A stretch of DNA of 64,000 nucleotides. Source: Paludibacteraceae bacterium. Lineage in GTDB: Bacteria; Bacteroidota; Bacteroidia; Bacteroidales; Paludibacteraceae. Position numbers and translations under genes: made by a program. Under the pieces are notes generated by a model. That model was given only the letters and a program-made list of their open reading frames with translations. It was not told the DNA's origin and searched no databases. The stretch covers positions 43,530 to 107,529 of the forward strand of contig JAFTZQ010000016.1 of NCBI GenBank assembly GCA_017464475.1, in the 5' to 3' direction. How positions within the stretch are numbered: position 1 is the stretch's first letter; each line of letters opens with the position of its first letter. Below are positions 33,820 to 42,138 of the stretch, in pieces.

Positions 33820-36123
33820 ATGCGAAAAAAGGTATTCCTATGTCTGTTGGTTGCTTCGGTCTATTGCGCCGGAGCACCTGTTGCCACGGAGCAGAATTGG
33901 AGCGATTCTGTTTCGCTGCCGGATATAGAAGTGTCGGTCAGTCGCCAGCAGTCGGCTATCAGCCATCAGCCGTCTGCCGTCAGCGTCATTGACAGTCGCT
34001 TGATCGAAGAGACACAAGCCCTTTCGCCGAAGGACATCAGTATTCTTGCGCCAAACGTATATATGCCGGATTACGGTTCGGCAATGACCAGCAGCGTCTA
34101 TATCCGCGGTCTGGGAAGCCGCATCAACGAACCCGTCTTAGGAATGGTCTTGGACGGGATACCTTTGCTGGACAAGAATATGTACGACCACACCATGCAG
34201 GATGTCAAACGGATCGAGTTACTCACCGGTCCGCAGGGTTCGCTCTATGGTCGTAACTCGCCCGGCGGAGTGATGGAGATTCGTACAATCCAACCCTTGG
34301 ACTTGACTACCCAACTCATCCGCGGCGAAGTGGGATACGCCTCTGCTAATCAGATCCTCGCGCAAGCCTCGTATTATAACCGGCTACATAGTATTTCCTC
34401 CCTCCCTGCGGGGGAGGGTCGGGGTGAGGCTTTCGGATGGGGTATCGCGGCGCATTACCGGCGCACGGACGGCTTCTATACCAACGCTTTTAACAACAAA
34501 AAAATAGACGGCGGACAGCAGGCTGGCGGACGGATTATCTTGGACGGCAAACCCAACGATACGTGGCGCGTAACAGGTACTATATATGCCGATTGGCTCA
34601 AACAAGGTGCTTTTCCTTATGCCGCAGCGCAGACCGGGATCATTGCGTACAATGCCCCGGCAGGCTATGAGCGGCTGGTAGTGTTACCTTCTTTGCGCGC
34701 GCTGTACGAACAGAACGGATACAAACTATCGCTTGCTGCCAGCTACCAGATGCTGCGCGATAATATGCTGATGGACCAGGACTACACCACGGATGATATC
34801 TTCACCCTCAACCAGTCCCAGAAGCAACATAATGCCACCTTCGACGCGCTCCTCACTAACTCACTCAACACTCATTCACTCAACTACGAATGGCAAGTGG
34901 GACTCAGCGCGTTTGGCAAAACCAACCAAATGTCCGCTCCGGTCACTTTCATGAGGCAGGGTATAGAGGAACTGATCTTGGGAAACGCCAACCGCGGCAT
35001 TCAGACCGTCTTTCCCGATGACTCGATCGAGATCAGCAACCGGACCCTCCCTATAAATAGTGATTTCGGGCTGCATAATGCCGGCGTTGCGATCTACCAC
35101 CAAAGCCATTTGCAGATCAATAAATGGCATATTCGCGCAGGGCTGAGGCTGGATTATGAATACACCCGGATGGACTACCTCAGTACGGCGGATCTAAACT
35201 ATCGTTTTACGATGATTATGAGTGAGTTAGCGCCTGTTAACACACGTATTCAGGGTACAAAAAATGCCCATTATATCCAGGTCCTTCCGCGGCTTGCTGT
35301 CAGCTATGAACACGACTGGGTGACCGCCTATGCCTATGCTGCCAAAGGGTACAAAGCCGGAGGATATAACCCGCAGATCTTCAGTACGATTACCCAGAAC
35401 CAGGTCATGACGGACATGGCGGCAGACATGGGAATGCACTTGGACATGGCGGACCCGCATTTCTCCGACGTGGCGATCACGCAATACAAACCGGAGAAAG
35501 ACTGGACTTTCGAAATAGGTGCGCATTTCATGCCGATGGAGGGGCTGAAAATAGACATCAACGCCTTCCATATACAATGTTTTGACCAGCAAGTGACCGT
35601 TTTTCCGAATGGCAAGACCACAGGCCGTATGATGGCAAATGCAGCGCGGTCGCGTATATGGGGCGTCGAGACTGCCCTTCATTACCGCTGGAACAAAGGC
35701 AACTGGCGGGGCATAGCGGACGCTTCGTACGGCTTTACCGACGCGCGGTTTATTGACTTCAACGACGGAATGGGCAATTATGCCAACCATTATATCCCTT
35801 ATGCTCCGCAGCACACCTTGCACGCACTTGTCATGGCGCAATATAGGGTGAATAAAAAATGGCTCGAAGCCGTTTCGCTCTCTGCACGCGTTAACATGGT
35901 CGGACCCGTTTATTGGAACGAACAGAACGACTGCAAACAAGACCTGTATGCCCTTCTCGGAGCGAATGTGTCGTTCTATTGGAAATATGTCCAACTCCAA
36001 CTTTGGGCAAGAAACCTGACCGGCACGCAGTATAATGTGTTCTATTTCCGCTCCATGGGAAATGATTTCCTGCAGAAAGGCAAACCCCGCGAATTAGGAG
36101 CTACCATAAAATTTGAAATTTAA
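33820..36123 (+). CDS. TonB-dependent outer membrane receptor
   Basis: A 767-residue receptor: signal peptide to about residue 20, TonB-box-like region VSLPDIEVSVS, plug with VYIRGLGSRINEPVLGMVLD and LTGPQGSLYGRNSPGGVMEI, then a beta barrel ending ELGATIKFEI. There is no SusC-type N-terminal domain; the style is that of siderophore or small-ligand receptors. A heptamer array (33934-33985) is translated RQQSAISHQPSAVS between TonB box and plug, and a palindromic element (34396-34430) as SSLPAGEGRGEA in an extracellular loop. It is the second gene of a four-gene unit followed by a calycin-like lipoprotein, suggesting uptake of a hydrophobic or haem-like ligand; the substrate is unproven. Confidence 0.9.
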   Translation: MRKKVFLCLLVASVYCAGAPVATEQNWSDSVSLPDIEVSVSRQQSAISHQPSAVSVIDSRLIEETQALSPKDISILAPNVYMPDYGSAMTSSVYIRGLGSRINEPVLGMVLDGIPLLDKNMYDHTMQDVKRIELLTGPQGSLYGRNSPGGVMEIRTIQPLDLTTQLIRGEVGYASANQILAQASYYNRLHSISSLPAGEGRGEAFGWGIAAHYRRTDGFYTNAFNNKKIDGGQQAGGRIILDGKPNDTWRVTGTIYADWLKQGAFPYAAAQTGIIAYNAPAGYERLVVLPSLRALYEQNGYKLSLAASYQMLRDNMLMDQDYTTDDIFTLNQSQKQHNATFDALLTNSLNTHSLNYEWQVGLSAFGKTNQMSAPVTFMRQGIEELILGNANRGIQTVFPDDSIEISNRTLPINSDFGLHNAGVAIYHQSHLQINKWHIRAGLRLDYEYTRMDYLSTADLNYRFTMIMSELAPVNTRIQGTKNAHYIQVLPRLAVSYEHDWVTAYAYAAKGYKAGGYNPQIFSTITQNQVMTDMAADMGMHLDMADPHFSDVAITQYKPEKDWTFEIGAHFMPMEGLKIDINAFHIQCFDQQVTVFPNGKTTGRMMANAARSRIWGVETALHYRWNKGNWRGIADASYGFTDARFIDFNDGMGNYANHYIPYAPQHTLHALVMAQYRVNKKWLEAVSLSARVNMVGPVYWNEQNDCKQDLYALLGANVSFYWKYVQLQLWARNLTGTQYNVFYFRSMGNDFLQKGKPRELGATIKFEI
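33934..33985 (+). repeat. TCAGCNN heptamer array inside the TonB receptor
   Basis: Units GTCGGCTATCAGCCATCAG and CCGTCTGCCGTCAGC are read in frame, lengthening the linker between TonB box and plug. Confidence 0.75.
34396..34430 (+). repeat. Palindromic element in frame inside the TonB receptor
   Basis: CCTCCCTCCCTGCGGGGGAG then GGTCGGGGTGAGG; translated SSLPAGEGRGEA in the opposite orientation to the copies read as TPTLSQGEGE. Confidence 0.85.
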
Positions 36124-36135
36124 ATTATTAATTGT

Positions 36136-36585
36136 ATGAAAAAATATTCTTTATTCTTTGTCGCAGCCTTGCTGCTCTCTTCCTGCCATATTGTTACGCC
36201 GGAAGAGCCGATCGAGGAAAAACAAAAAGCTTATGAAGCCTATGGTCTGTTAACTATCACCAGCTCAGGTTTTACCAAAGACAATTTGCGTGTCAAACTG
36301 GTCGAAAAAGACGATGCCACGATGGATCTGTACATGTTTGATGTCAAGTTCGCAGCCGCGATGCCGGTGACGATCGACATGTTGATCAGCGGAGTCGGAT
36401 ATGCCATCAGCGGTGATGAAATCCATTTCTACGGCGACAGTATAGTGCCCACGGCAGGCGGCAAACCGTACGAAAAATATATTATCCGCGATCTGGAAGG
36501 AAAGATCACGCCGGATTCTATCATTTTAAGCAATAACTACGGCGCTACGCCCAGCGTTTATCGCGGCTTGCGCTCCTCTAAATAA
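36136..36585 (+). CDS. Calycin-like lipoprotein
   Basis: A 149-residue lipoprotein (lipobox LSSC) with acidic residues shortly after Cys, often linked to surface export in Bacteroidota. The domain resembles the calycin-like family PF13944: strands FAAAMPVTIDMLISGVGY, GDEIHFYGDSIVP, YIIRDLEGKITPDSIILS. These proteins commonly neighbour TonB receptors and are thought to bind small hydrophobic ligands or haem. The start lies 12 bases after the receptor stop, so the two probably form an uptake pair. Confidence 0.83.
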   Translation: MKKYSLFFVAALLLSSCHIVTPEEPIEEKQKAYEAYGLLTITSSGFTKDNLRVKLVEKDDATMDLYMFDVKFAAAMPVTIDMLISGVGYAISGDEIHFYGDSIVPTAGGKPYEKYIIRDLEGKITPDSIILSNNYGATPSVYRGLRSSK

Positions 36586-36614
36586 TTGTAAATTATTATA
36601 TTGTAAATCCCTTT

Positions 36615-36986
36615 ATGAACTGGACAGGAATTATCATCGGAGCAGCTGTCTTTCTGAGTATTGGCATCTGCCATCCTATTACGATCAAACTGGAGTATTA
36701 TTTCGGGCGCAAAGGCTGGTGGGGATTCTTTATCCCCGGAGTGATCTGTACGGTCATTTCGCTGCTGGTCGATAACTATATCGCCTCTACGATCATAGCC
36801 GCTTTTGCTTTCTCGTGCTTCTGGGGCATTCACGAAGTGATGCAGCAGGAAATGCGCGTCTTGCGCGGCTGGTTCCCGGAGAACCCCAAACGCCACGACT
36901 ATTACGAGCGCAGAAGAAAAGAGCTGGGAGACATCCTAAAGGAAGGTCCCAGCCACAAACATCTGAAAGAAAAAATGGGTAAATAA
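36615..36986 (+). CDS. DUF4491 family membrane protein
   Basis: A 123-residue protein with three hydrophobic stretches (IIIGAAVFLSIGICHPI, GFFIPGVICTVISLLV, STIIAAFAFSCFWGI) and a basic cytoplasmic tail with WFPENPKRHDYYERRRKE. This matches the small Bacteroidota membrane family DUF4491, of unknown function. It lies 29 bases after the calycin-like gene, last in the + strand run, and converges on nadA with a palindromic element (36988-37020) between them. Confidence 0.85.
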   Translation: MNWTGIIIGAAVFLSIGICHPITIKLEYYFGRKGWWGFFIPGVICTVISLLVDNYIASTIIAAFAFSCFWGIHEVMQQEMRVLRGWFPENPKRHDYYERRRKELGDILKEGPSHKHLKEKMGK

Positions 36987-36987
36987 T

Positions 36988-37020
36988 CCCCTCCCTTCGG
37001 CGGAGGGCCAGGGTGGGGCT
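36988..37020. repeat. Palindromic element between convergent genes
   Basis: CCCCTCCCTTCGGCGGAGGG followed by CCAGGGTGGGG. The only clearly intergenic copy of the family; here it may serve as a bidirectional terminator. Confidence 0.8.
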
Positions 37021-37953
37021 TTAACTCATTTCGAGCATCCGTTGGATAGAAGAGATAGCTTTTTCGGCTGTCTCTTTTTTTACCTCCATCTCCGGCTGCT
37101 CGTCTCTGAGACACGCGTACACTTTCTCCAAGGTATTCATCCGCATGTACTCGCACTCGTTGCAGCTGCAGCCAACCCCTTCTGTCACCTCCGGCGGAAC
37201 GGGAATAAACTCCTTTTCCGGACATGCACGCTGCATCTCAAACAGAATGCCGCTTTCTGTGGCGATTATAAAGCGTTTGGCGCTCGATCGGATAGTGTGC
37301 TCCAGCAATGCCTTGGTCGAACCTATTACGTCGCTCTGGGCCAAAATAGGTGCCTTGCACTCCGGATGAGCCAATACTTCCACACCCGGGTTCTCTTTCT
37401 TCAACTGCAGCAACGCCTCCAGCGAAAAACGGCTATGAACATGGCACGCTCCGTTCCACAGCAGCATATTCCGTCCGGTAACCGAATTGATATAACTTCC
37501 TAAGTTATGATCCGGACCGAAGATGATCTTGGCGTCATGCGGCAACTGATCTATGATCTTCTTCGCGTTCGAACTCGTCACCACCACATCCGTCAGCGCT
37601 TTCACATCCGCGCTTGTGTTCACATAACTCACCACCAAATGATCCGGATGTTGCGCTTTGAATACCGCCAGATCCTCCGCTTTGCAACTGTCCGCCAGCG
37701 AACAACCCGCATTCATATCCGGGATCAGCACTTTCTTCTCCGGACAAAGGATCTTCATCGTCTCGCCCATAAAATGCACGCCGCACATTACTAATATATC
37801 CGCGTCCACGCGCGTAGCCTGTTGCGCGAGCGCGAGAGAATCTCCGATGAAATCGGCGATTTCTTGTATCTCCGGACGTGTGTAATAGTGCGCGAAAATG
37901 ACTGCATTCTTCGCCTTCGCCAACTCCCTTATTTTACCCTTCAGCTCCTCCAT
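37021..37953 (-). CDS. nadA: Quinolinate synthase
   Basis: Condenses iminoaspartate with dihydroxyacetone phosphate to quinolinate in NAD synthesis, using a 4Fe-4S cluster. The 310-residue protein has the family blocks AVIFAHYYTRPEIQEIAD, VMCGVHFMGETMKIL, IPDMNAGCSLADSC, LWNGACHVH, AHPECKAP and the C-terminal GVGCSCNECEYM, whose Cys residues with those earlier bind the cluster. Length is normal for the family and there is no insertion. It is probably transcribed alone; 205 bases separate it from corA upstream, and no nadB/nadC is in the window. Confidence 0.96.
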   Translation of the reverse strand: MEELKGKIRELAKAKNAVIFAHYYTRPEIQEIADFIGDSLALAQQATRVDADILVMCGVHFMGETMKILCPEKKVLIPDMNAGCSLADSCKAEDLAVFKAQHPDHLVVSYVNTSADVKALTDVVVTSSNAKKIIDQLPHDAKIIFGPDHNLGSYINSVTGRNMLLWNGACHVHSRFSLEALLQLKKENPGVEVLAHPECKAPILAQSDVIGSTKALLEHTIRSSAKRFIIATESGILFEMQRACPEKEFIPVPPEVTEGVGCSCNECEYMRMNTLEKVYACLRDEQPEMEVKKETAEKAISSIQRMLEMS

Positions 37954-38158
37954 CTACCTTCTTATTTTATAAATATTTCTTAATTTTAAAAATCCAATGA
38001 ATATTATATTCTGTTAATTTTGTTAATAACTGCTCTAACCCGTTGATCCACTATTTATTATTTTTAATTTTCACCTTTCCGCAAATGTTATAATTTTTGA
38101 TAATTGCAACGTGGAACAGGTTTTGAATTGTGGAACGAAGCACTTGTTAACAATATGT

Positions 38159-39109
38159 TTATAACCATTTTTTCAGTCTGAAAATCAACAAGATAAGTAC
38201 TACCGAAAGTACCATCAGACCGAGCGCAAAAGCATATCCCAAACGCCAATGCAACTCCGGCATAAAGTCAAAGTTCATGCCGTACAAACTACCGATCAAA
38301 GTCGGCGGCAGGAAGATAATATTGATGACCGTAAAGATCTTAATGATTCGGTTCTGCTCGATGTTTACCAAACCGAGGAATGTATCCTGCAGGTAGTCCA
38401 GACGGTCAAAACCGAACCGCGTGTAGTCGAAAAGCGAATTTATATCTTTGATGATCATCGTCAACCTCGGATACAGCTCTTCCGGGAAGAAATCGCACTT
38501 CAGGAAGTTGGAAATAACGCGCTGTTTATCCATGATATTCTGACGGATAATAGTCACTTTTTCTTGCAAGTCCTTTATCTGAACCAGCAAATCTTCGTCC
38601 ACGTGATCGCTCTCCGCGTTGATCTGTTGCGATAGTGCGGTAATCATATCCGTCGTGTCCTCGATCATATCCGCATCCTTTTCTACTCGGGTCTCGAAGA
38701 GCGCCACCAACACGTGGTATCCGGTCGGAAAATTACGCGTGTTCACAAATAGTTTCTTGAATGTCTCATTGAACGTGTCCAACTCATGATCGCGGATCGA
38801 TACCAAGATGGAATTCTTCAAAATGAAGTTCACCGCCTCGGTCTCAAAATCCGACTTCAAGAAGTTCGAGTTCGCTACGATCGAATCGTCCGTCTGGATA
38901 TAACGGCTGGAGAACTCGATCTCCTCCATTTCCTCGTCTTCCTGAATATCAATCTTCAGGAATCCCTCCAATGTGTCCTCGGTCTTGTCGCTCACATCGA
39001 GCAGATCGATCCAGATAATATCTTTCTTATCGAGCTCGCGAAGCGCGGAGATAGAACGCGCTACCTTGATCTTCTCCTTATCTTTATAGAATATCTTGAT
39101 TTCTGACAT
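38159..39109 (-). CDS. corA: CorA-type magnesium/cobalt transporter
   Basis: A 316-residue protein with a long acidic and helical cytoplasmic domain and two C-terminal transmembrane helices joined by the signature loop [13 protein letters not shown]. The first helix is [16 protein letters not shown] and the second [17 protein letters not shown], followed by a basic tail RLKKWL. It forms a pentameric inner membrane channel for Mg2+ and Co2+ in characterised members. The start codon lies inside the 3' end of rsmA (26-base overlap), so corA is co-transcribed with it. Confidence 0.95.
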   Translation of the reverse strand: MSEIKIFYKDKEKIKVARSISALRELDKKDIIWIDLLDVSDKTEDTLEGFLKIDIQEDEEMEEIEFSSRYIQTDDSIVANSNFLKSDFETEAVNFILKNSILVSIRDHELDTFNETFKKLFVNTRNFPTGYHVLVALFETRVEKDADMIEDTTDMITALSQQINAESDHVDEDLLVQIKDLQEKVTIIRQNIMDKQRVISNFLKCDFFPEELYPRLTMIIKDINSLFDYTRFGFDRLDYLQDTFLGLVNIEQNRIIKIFTVINIIFLPPTLIGSLYGMNFDFMPELHWRLGYAFALGLMVLSVVLILLIFRLKKWL

Positions 39110-40001
39110 GGCTTTTCTCTATTAAATTAGTTAATTCAATAAATTCTTCAACACTCAGCTGCTCCGGTCTGCGGGTTAGAAAATACTCTAATCGTTCATT
39201 CTCTTCTCCCTCCCTTGAGGGGTGAAGAGCTCTGCTCGATCGAGCGTCCTGTGGACGGTCGTAGAACTCCTCCTGGGTGGGGTTTACTAATCCCTTCAGA
39301 GAATTCCGCATCTGTTTGCGCCTTTGGTTGAAAGCGGTCTTCACGACGGTCTTGAACAGTTCTTCGTCGCATTCCAACCGTCGTCGTTTGTTCCGCGTCA
39401 TGCGGATCACAGCCGACTTCACCTTGGGCGGAGGGTTGAACACATATTCATCTACCGTAAATAGATATTCTATATCATAATACGCTTGTAGTAACACACT
39501 CAAAATTCCGTACGCTTTCTTGCCCGGCTTCGACGCAATCCGTTCTGCCACTTCTTTTTGGATCATACCCGAGCACACGGGAATACGGTCCTTGTATTCC
39601 AATACCTTAAAGAAAATCTGGCTGGATATATTGTACGGATAATTGCCGATGACGTTAAATTCGCCTTCGGGATAAAGAATATTCAGGTCCAGTTTCAGAA
39701 AATCTCCTTCTATCAGATGCAGCTCCGGGTACCATTCTTTGAGGTACGCCACGCTCTCGCGGTCGATCTCAATCGCCGTGAGCTGTATATTCGGATCTTT
39801 CAGCAGAAACTGGGTCAAAACCCCCATCCCGGGACCGATCTCCAATACGCGTATAGGATCACTACCTCCCTCCCCCTGAGGGGAGGGTTGGGGTGGGGTT
39901 ATTGGGGTTATTGAGGTTATCGTCTCAGCAATCCTCTGGGCGACATTCAAGTCCTTCAAGAAGTGCTGACCAAGAAATTTTTTGGCATGTACTCGCTGCA
40001 T
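39084..40001 (-). CDS. rsmA: 16S rRNA dimethyladenosine transferase carrying two palindromic insertions
   Basis: Dimethylates two adjacent adenines near the 3' end of 16S rRNA. Motifs: [11 protein letters not shown] (N-terminal SAM site), [16 protein letters not shown] (motif I), [28 protein letters not shown] (motif IV NYPYN), and [15 protein letters not shown] at the C-terminus. At 305 residues it exceeds the usual 260-280 because of two repeat-derived insertions: [13 protein letters not shown] just before motif I and a longer TQEEF...LHPSREGEE segment after the NSLKGL motif. Both keep the frame and all catalytic motifs. It heads an operon with corA from the promoter at 40096-40130. Confidence 0.95.
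   Translation of the reverse strand: MQRVHAKKFLGQHFLKDLNVAQRIAETITSITPITPPQPSPQGEGGSDPIRVLEIGPGMGVLTQFLLKDPNIQLTAIEIDRESVAYLKEWYPELHLIEGDFLKLDLNILYPEGEFNVIGNYPYNISSQIFFKVLEYKDRIPVCSGMIQKEVAERIASKPGKKAYGILSVLLQAYYDIEYLFTVDEYVFNPPPKVKSAVIRMTRNKRRRLECDEELFKTVVKTAFNQRRKQMRNSLKGLVNPTQEEFYDRPQDARSSRALHPSREGEENERLEYFLTRRPEQLSVEEFIELTNLIEKSHVRNQDIL
39206..39290 (-). repeat. Composite palindromic element in rsmA, C-terminal copy
   Basis: The outer parts CTCCCTCCCTTGAGGGG and CTCCTGGGTGGGG flank an inner block with small palindromes (GCTCGATCGAGC, GTCCTGTGGAC). About 84 bases, coding throughout, so roughly 28 residues are repeat-derived. Confidence 0.75.
39865..39900 (-). repeat. Palindromic element in rsmA, N-terminal copy
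   Basis: CCTCCCTCCCCCTGAGGGGA then GGGTTGGGGTGGGG. This is the fullest copy of the family; the protein reads [12 protein letters not shown]. Confidence 0.85.
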
Positions 40002-40095
40002 TTTCAGGGTGATAGTCGTCCATATTGATTACTAATTTGATTAAACTGAATCCCTATTATGCATAACATAGGGAACCCTTTCGGGCTTTTGCGGC

Positions 40096-40130
40096 TGCAA
40101 AAGTACTACAAAAAATTTAATTACGCAAAT
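40096..40130 (-). promoter_or_regulatory. Promoter of rsmA-corA
   Basis: On the minus strand ATTTGCGTAATT, then TTGTAGTACTTTTGCAGCC with -7 box TACTTTTG. It is divergent from the promoter at 40167. Confidence 0.75.
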
Positions 40131-40166
40131 AAAATCGCACTTTTTTAAAAAAATTCCGTAAAATAT

Positions 40167-40199
40167 TTGCATAAATGCTACTTTTTTCATACCTTTGCA
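40167..40199 (+). promoter_or_regulatory. Promoter of the HepT-like / GtrA / ProXp unit
   Basis: TTGCATAAATGC, then TTTTTTCATACCTTTGCAC; the start codon at 40240 is 41 bases downstream. Confidence 0.8.
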
Positions 40200-40239
40200 C
40201 CGAAAAATAAAATATACTCACCTTTTAAACACATGAAGT

Positions 40240-40581
40240 ATGAAAACACCCGTTACTGACGTCGAGCATTTAGCGATGATTATTGTGCTCATGGACGATT
40301 ACATGGCAAGCTGGGCGAAATATGAAGTGGATGATGTCGATAAAAACCTTATTCTCCTATTCGGCTTTGTCAAAACCCTGGAACTGATCGGAGAAGAAAC
40401 TTTAGCCCTGACCGACGAATTTAAGGGAAAATATAGCGTCAATTGGACACAACTGGAGTCCTACAAAGATGCCTTCCATTGGCAAATAAACGCCGAAGAA
40501 TTACACGACATCAATTGGAATCCGTACTTCTCCATCACGTGGAATAAACTGCTAAATATATACGATGGGGTAAGTGAATAA
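40240..40581 (+). CDS. Small helical protein, possibly HepT/DUF86-like
   Basis: A 113-residue all-helical acidic protein. The order of segments (FVKTLELIGEETLALTDEF, KYSVNWTQLESYKDAFHWQ, then an acidic ending) resembles HepT-type RNases, whose active site is RxxxxH; here the corresponding segment YKDAFH keeps the His but has Lys or Tyr in place of Arg. No MntA-like nucleotidyltransferase partner lies next to it, so it would be an orphan or a diverged non-toxic relative. It has its own promoter and lies 12 bases before the GtrA-like gene. The family assignment is tentative. Confidence 0.5.
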   Translation: MKTPVTDVEHLAMIIVLMDDYMASWAKYEVDDVDKNLILLFGFVKTLELIGEETLALTDEFKGKYSVNWTQLESYKDAFHWQINAEELHDINWNPYFSITWNKLLNIYDGVSE

Positions 40582-40593
40582 ATAGACCTGCTG

Positions 40594-41094
40594 ATGAACC
40601 GTATTGCTCAGACTATAACCAAAATAATAGACTTTTTCTATCGTCCTTTCTCCAACTGGATGTCGGAGCAGCTCTTCCGTTATGCCGCCTGCGGAGGGGG
40701 AAACCTCGTCCTCGACTGGGTGCTCTATTTCTTCATCTATAACTTTGTTATAGGACACGATCTGGTTTACTTTCACCTTTCACCTTTCAACTTTCAATTT
40801 TGCCTTACTCCCCACATAGCCACCCTCTGTATAGTCTTTCCGATCACGCTCCTCACGGGCTTTTGGCTCCAGAAATACGTCACTTTCTCCCAATCCGAAC
40901 TCAATAGTTGGCGTCAACTCGGGCGCTATATATTGATCGTAGCCCTCAATCTGGCAATCAACTATTTCGGTCTCAAACTCTGCGTCGAAACGCTCGGCTG
41001 GTACCCCACGCCATCAAAGATGGCAATTACCCTCATTACCGTCGCCATCAGCTATATAGGACAAAAATATTTTACTTTCCGAGTCTCCAAATAA
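40594..41094 (+). CDS. GtrA-like membrane protein
   Basis: A 166-residue protein with four transmembrane segments and the GtrA-family pattern: QLFRYAACGGGNLVLDWVLY at the first helix, FWLQKYVTFS after the second or third, and GQKYFTFR near the C-terminus. GtrA-like proteins are thought to flip or help transfer lipid-linked sugars for cell-surface polysaccharides. Between helices one and two the protein reads YFHLSPFNFQF, encoded by CTTTCAC/CTTTCAA heptamers, so this loop is repeat-derived. The related array at 41094 lies immediately after the stop. Confidence 0.85.
   Translation: MNRIAQTITKIIDFFYRPFSNWMSEQLFRYAACGGGNLVLDWVLYFFIYNFVIGHDLVYFHLSPFNFQFCLTPHIATLCIVFPITLLTGFWLQKYVTFSQSELNSWRQLGRYILIVALNLAINYFGLKLCVETLGWYPTPSKMAITLITVAISYIGQKYFTFRVSK
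40770..40800 (+). repeat. CTTTCAC heptamer array inside the GtrA-like gene
   Basis: CTTTCACCTTTCACCTTTCA and further AACTTTCAATTTT; translated FHLSPFNFQF in frame. Same family as 41094-41138 and, inverted, 56084-56112. Confidence 0.8.
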
Positions 41095-41138
41095 TTTTCA
41101 CCTTTCACCTTTCACCTTTCAATTTTCACCTTTCACCA
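41094..41138 (+). repeat. CTTTCAC heptamer array between the GtrA-like and ProXp genes
   Basis: Six units of CTTTCAC or TTTTCAA type fill the whole intergenic gap and end at the ProXp start codon. Confidence 0.85.
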
Positions 41139-41684
41139 ATGTCCGAATACGAAATCATATCAGACCGTCAGGAAAAAGTACTCCGTTTTCTCGAAGAGAA
41201 CCATATTCCTTTCACCACCTATAACCATCCGGAAGGCAAAACGATTGAAGAAGCCAAACGATGGTGGCATGACGACGGCAGCGTCCATTGCAAAAATATC
41301 TTCATGCGGAATCACAAGGGCGACCAGCACTATCTGATCTGTTTTCCCTGCGATGACGACTTGGCGATCCATGATATAGAGCATTGGCTCAAAGACATCT
41401 TGGTCTCGCAGGGCAAAAAAGCACCCGGCAAACTCTCGTTCGCTTCGCCCGAACGGATGATGCGATATTTGGGACTCGAACCGGGCAGCGTCAGTCCTTT
41501 CGGACTCATCAACGACACGGACCACCATGTGATCCTTTTCTTGGATTCCCGCCTGAAGTCCGCTCCTTCTCTTAGTTTCCATCCCAACGACTGCCGCGGT
41601 ACAGTCGTCCTCTCCCAATCCGCTTTCCGTCAATACCTCTCCCTCCTCCCCAATCCCGTCGAATATATCCATACCTGCGACTAA
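41139..41684 (+). CDS. Prolyl-tRNA deacylase, YbaK/ProXp family
   Basis: A 181-residue trans-editing factor that hydrolyses mischarged Ala- or Cys-tRNA-Pro. Family blocks: IPFTTYNHPEGKTIEEAK, HCKNIFMRNHKGDQHYLIC with the key Lys in CKN, KLSFASPERMMRYLGLEPGS and GSVSPFGLIND. The start at ATG 41139 follows the heptamer array directly; frames upstream translate the repeat (FHLSPFNFHLSP) and are not credible as protein. It is the third gene of the unit beginning at 40240. Confidence 0.93.
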   Translation: MSEYEIISDRQEKVLRFLEENHIPFTTYNHPEGKTIEEAKRWWHDDGSVHCKNIFMRNHKGDQHYLICFPCDDDLAIHDIEHWLKDILVSQGKKAPGKLSFASPERMMRYLGLEPGSVSPFGLINDTDHHVILFLDSRLKSAPSLSFHPNDCRGTVVLSQSAFRQYLSLLPNPVEYIHTCD

Positions 41685-41730
41685 TCCCGTCACCCCTCCC
41701 CCACCTGCGACTAATCCCCTCTTTTCTTTT

Positions 41731-41820
41731 TTCTTTGTGCATTTCTCGCGCATATTTGCGCGAGCCCTTGATTGTTTCTCTGTGCATTTCTCGCGCATAT
41801 TTGCGCGAGCCCTTGATTGT
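41731..41820 (+). repeat. 45-bp tandem duplication with internal hairpin
   Basis: Two adjacent copies (41731-41775, 41776-41820) differing at one or two bases. Each contains CTCGCGCA, loop TATT, TGCGCGAG, an 8-bp stem. Confidence 0.88.
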
Positions 41821-42082
41821 CCCTTTCGGTGGCATTTTTGCCGCCGGATTCCTCTACGTCTATTGTGCCGGATTCTCCTTCTTCCTTTCATTTTTCTCCT
41901 CAAATAACCCCCGCATAATGGTACCTTCGTGGTAGTTCTAGACTTTGTACTACACACATACGGCACAAAAGGCTGAATATCAGCACATTAAGCGCCACTC
42001 CAAAGCACCCGAAAAATAGCCTGAAAACCACTTTCAAACACCCATTTTCCCAACTTTTATTTTAAAATTCTCGCACAAATGT

Positions 42083-42113
42083 TTGCATATCTCGCAAAAA
42101 AGCAGTACTTTTG
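42083..42113 (+). promoter_or_regulatory. Promoter of the STAND NTPase gene
   Basis: TTGCATATCTCGCAA, then AAAAGCAGTACTTTTG. The ATG at 42079 lies upstream of this element, so the start at 42139 is preferred. Confidence 0.8.
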
Positions 42114-42138
42114 TACGCCAATTAGTAACCATAGCATT

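Larger units (their letters stand above)
41685..42138. other. Spacer upstream of the STAND NTPase
   Basis: Holds two copies of ACCTGCGACTAATCCC (near 41675 and 41704), a 45-bp perfect-type tandem duplication (41731-41820) and the STAND promoter (42083-42113). No gene is seen. A/T content rises toward the promoter. Confidence 0.65.
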
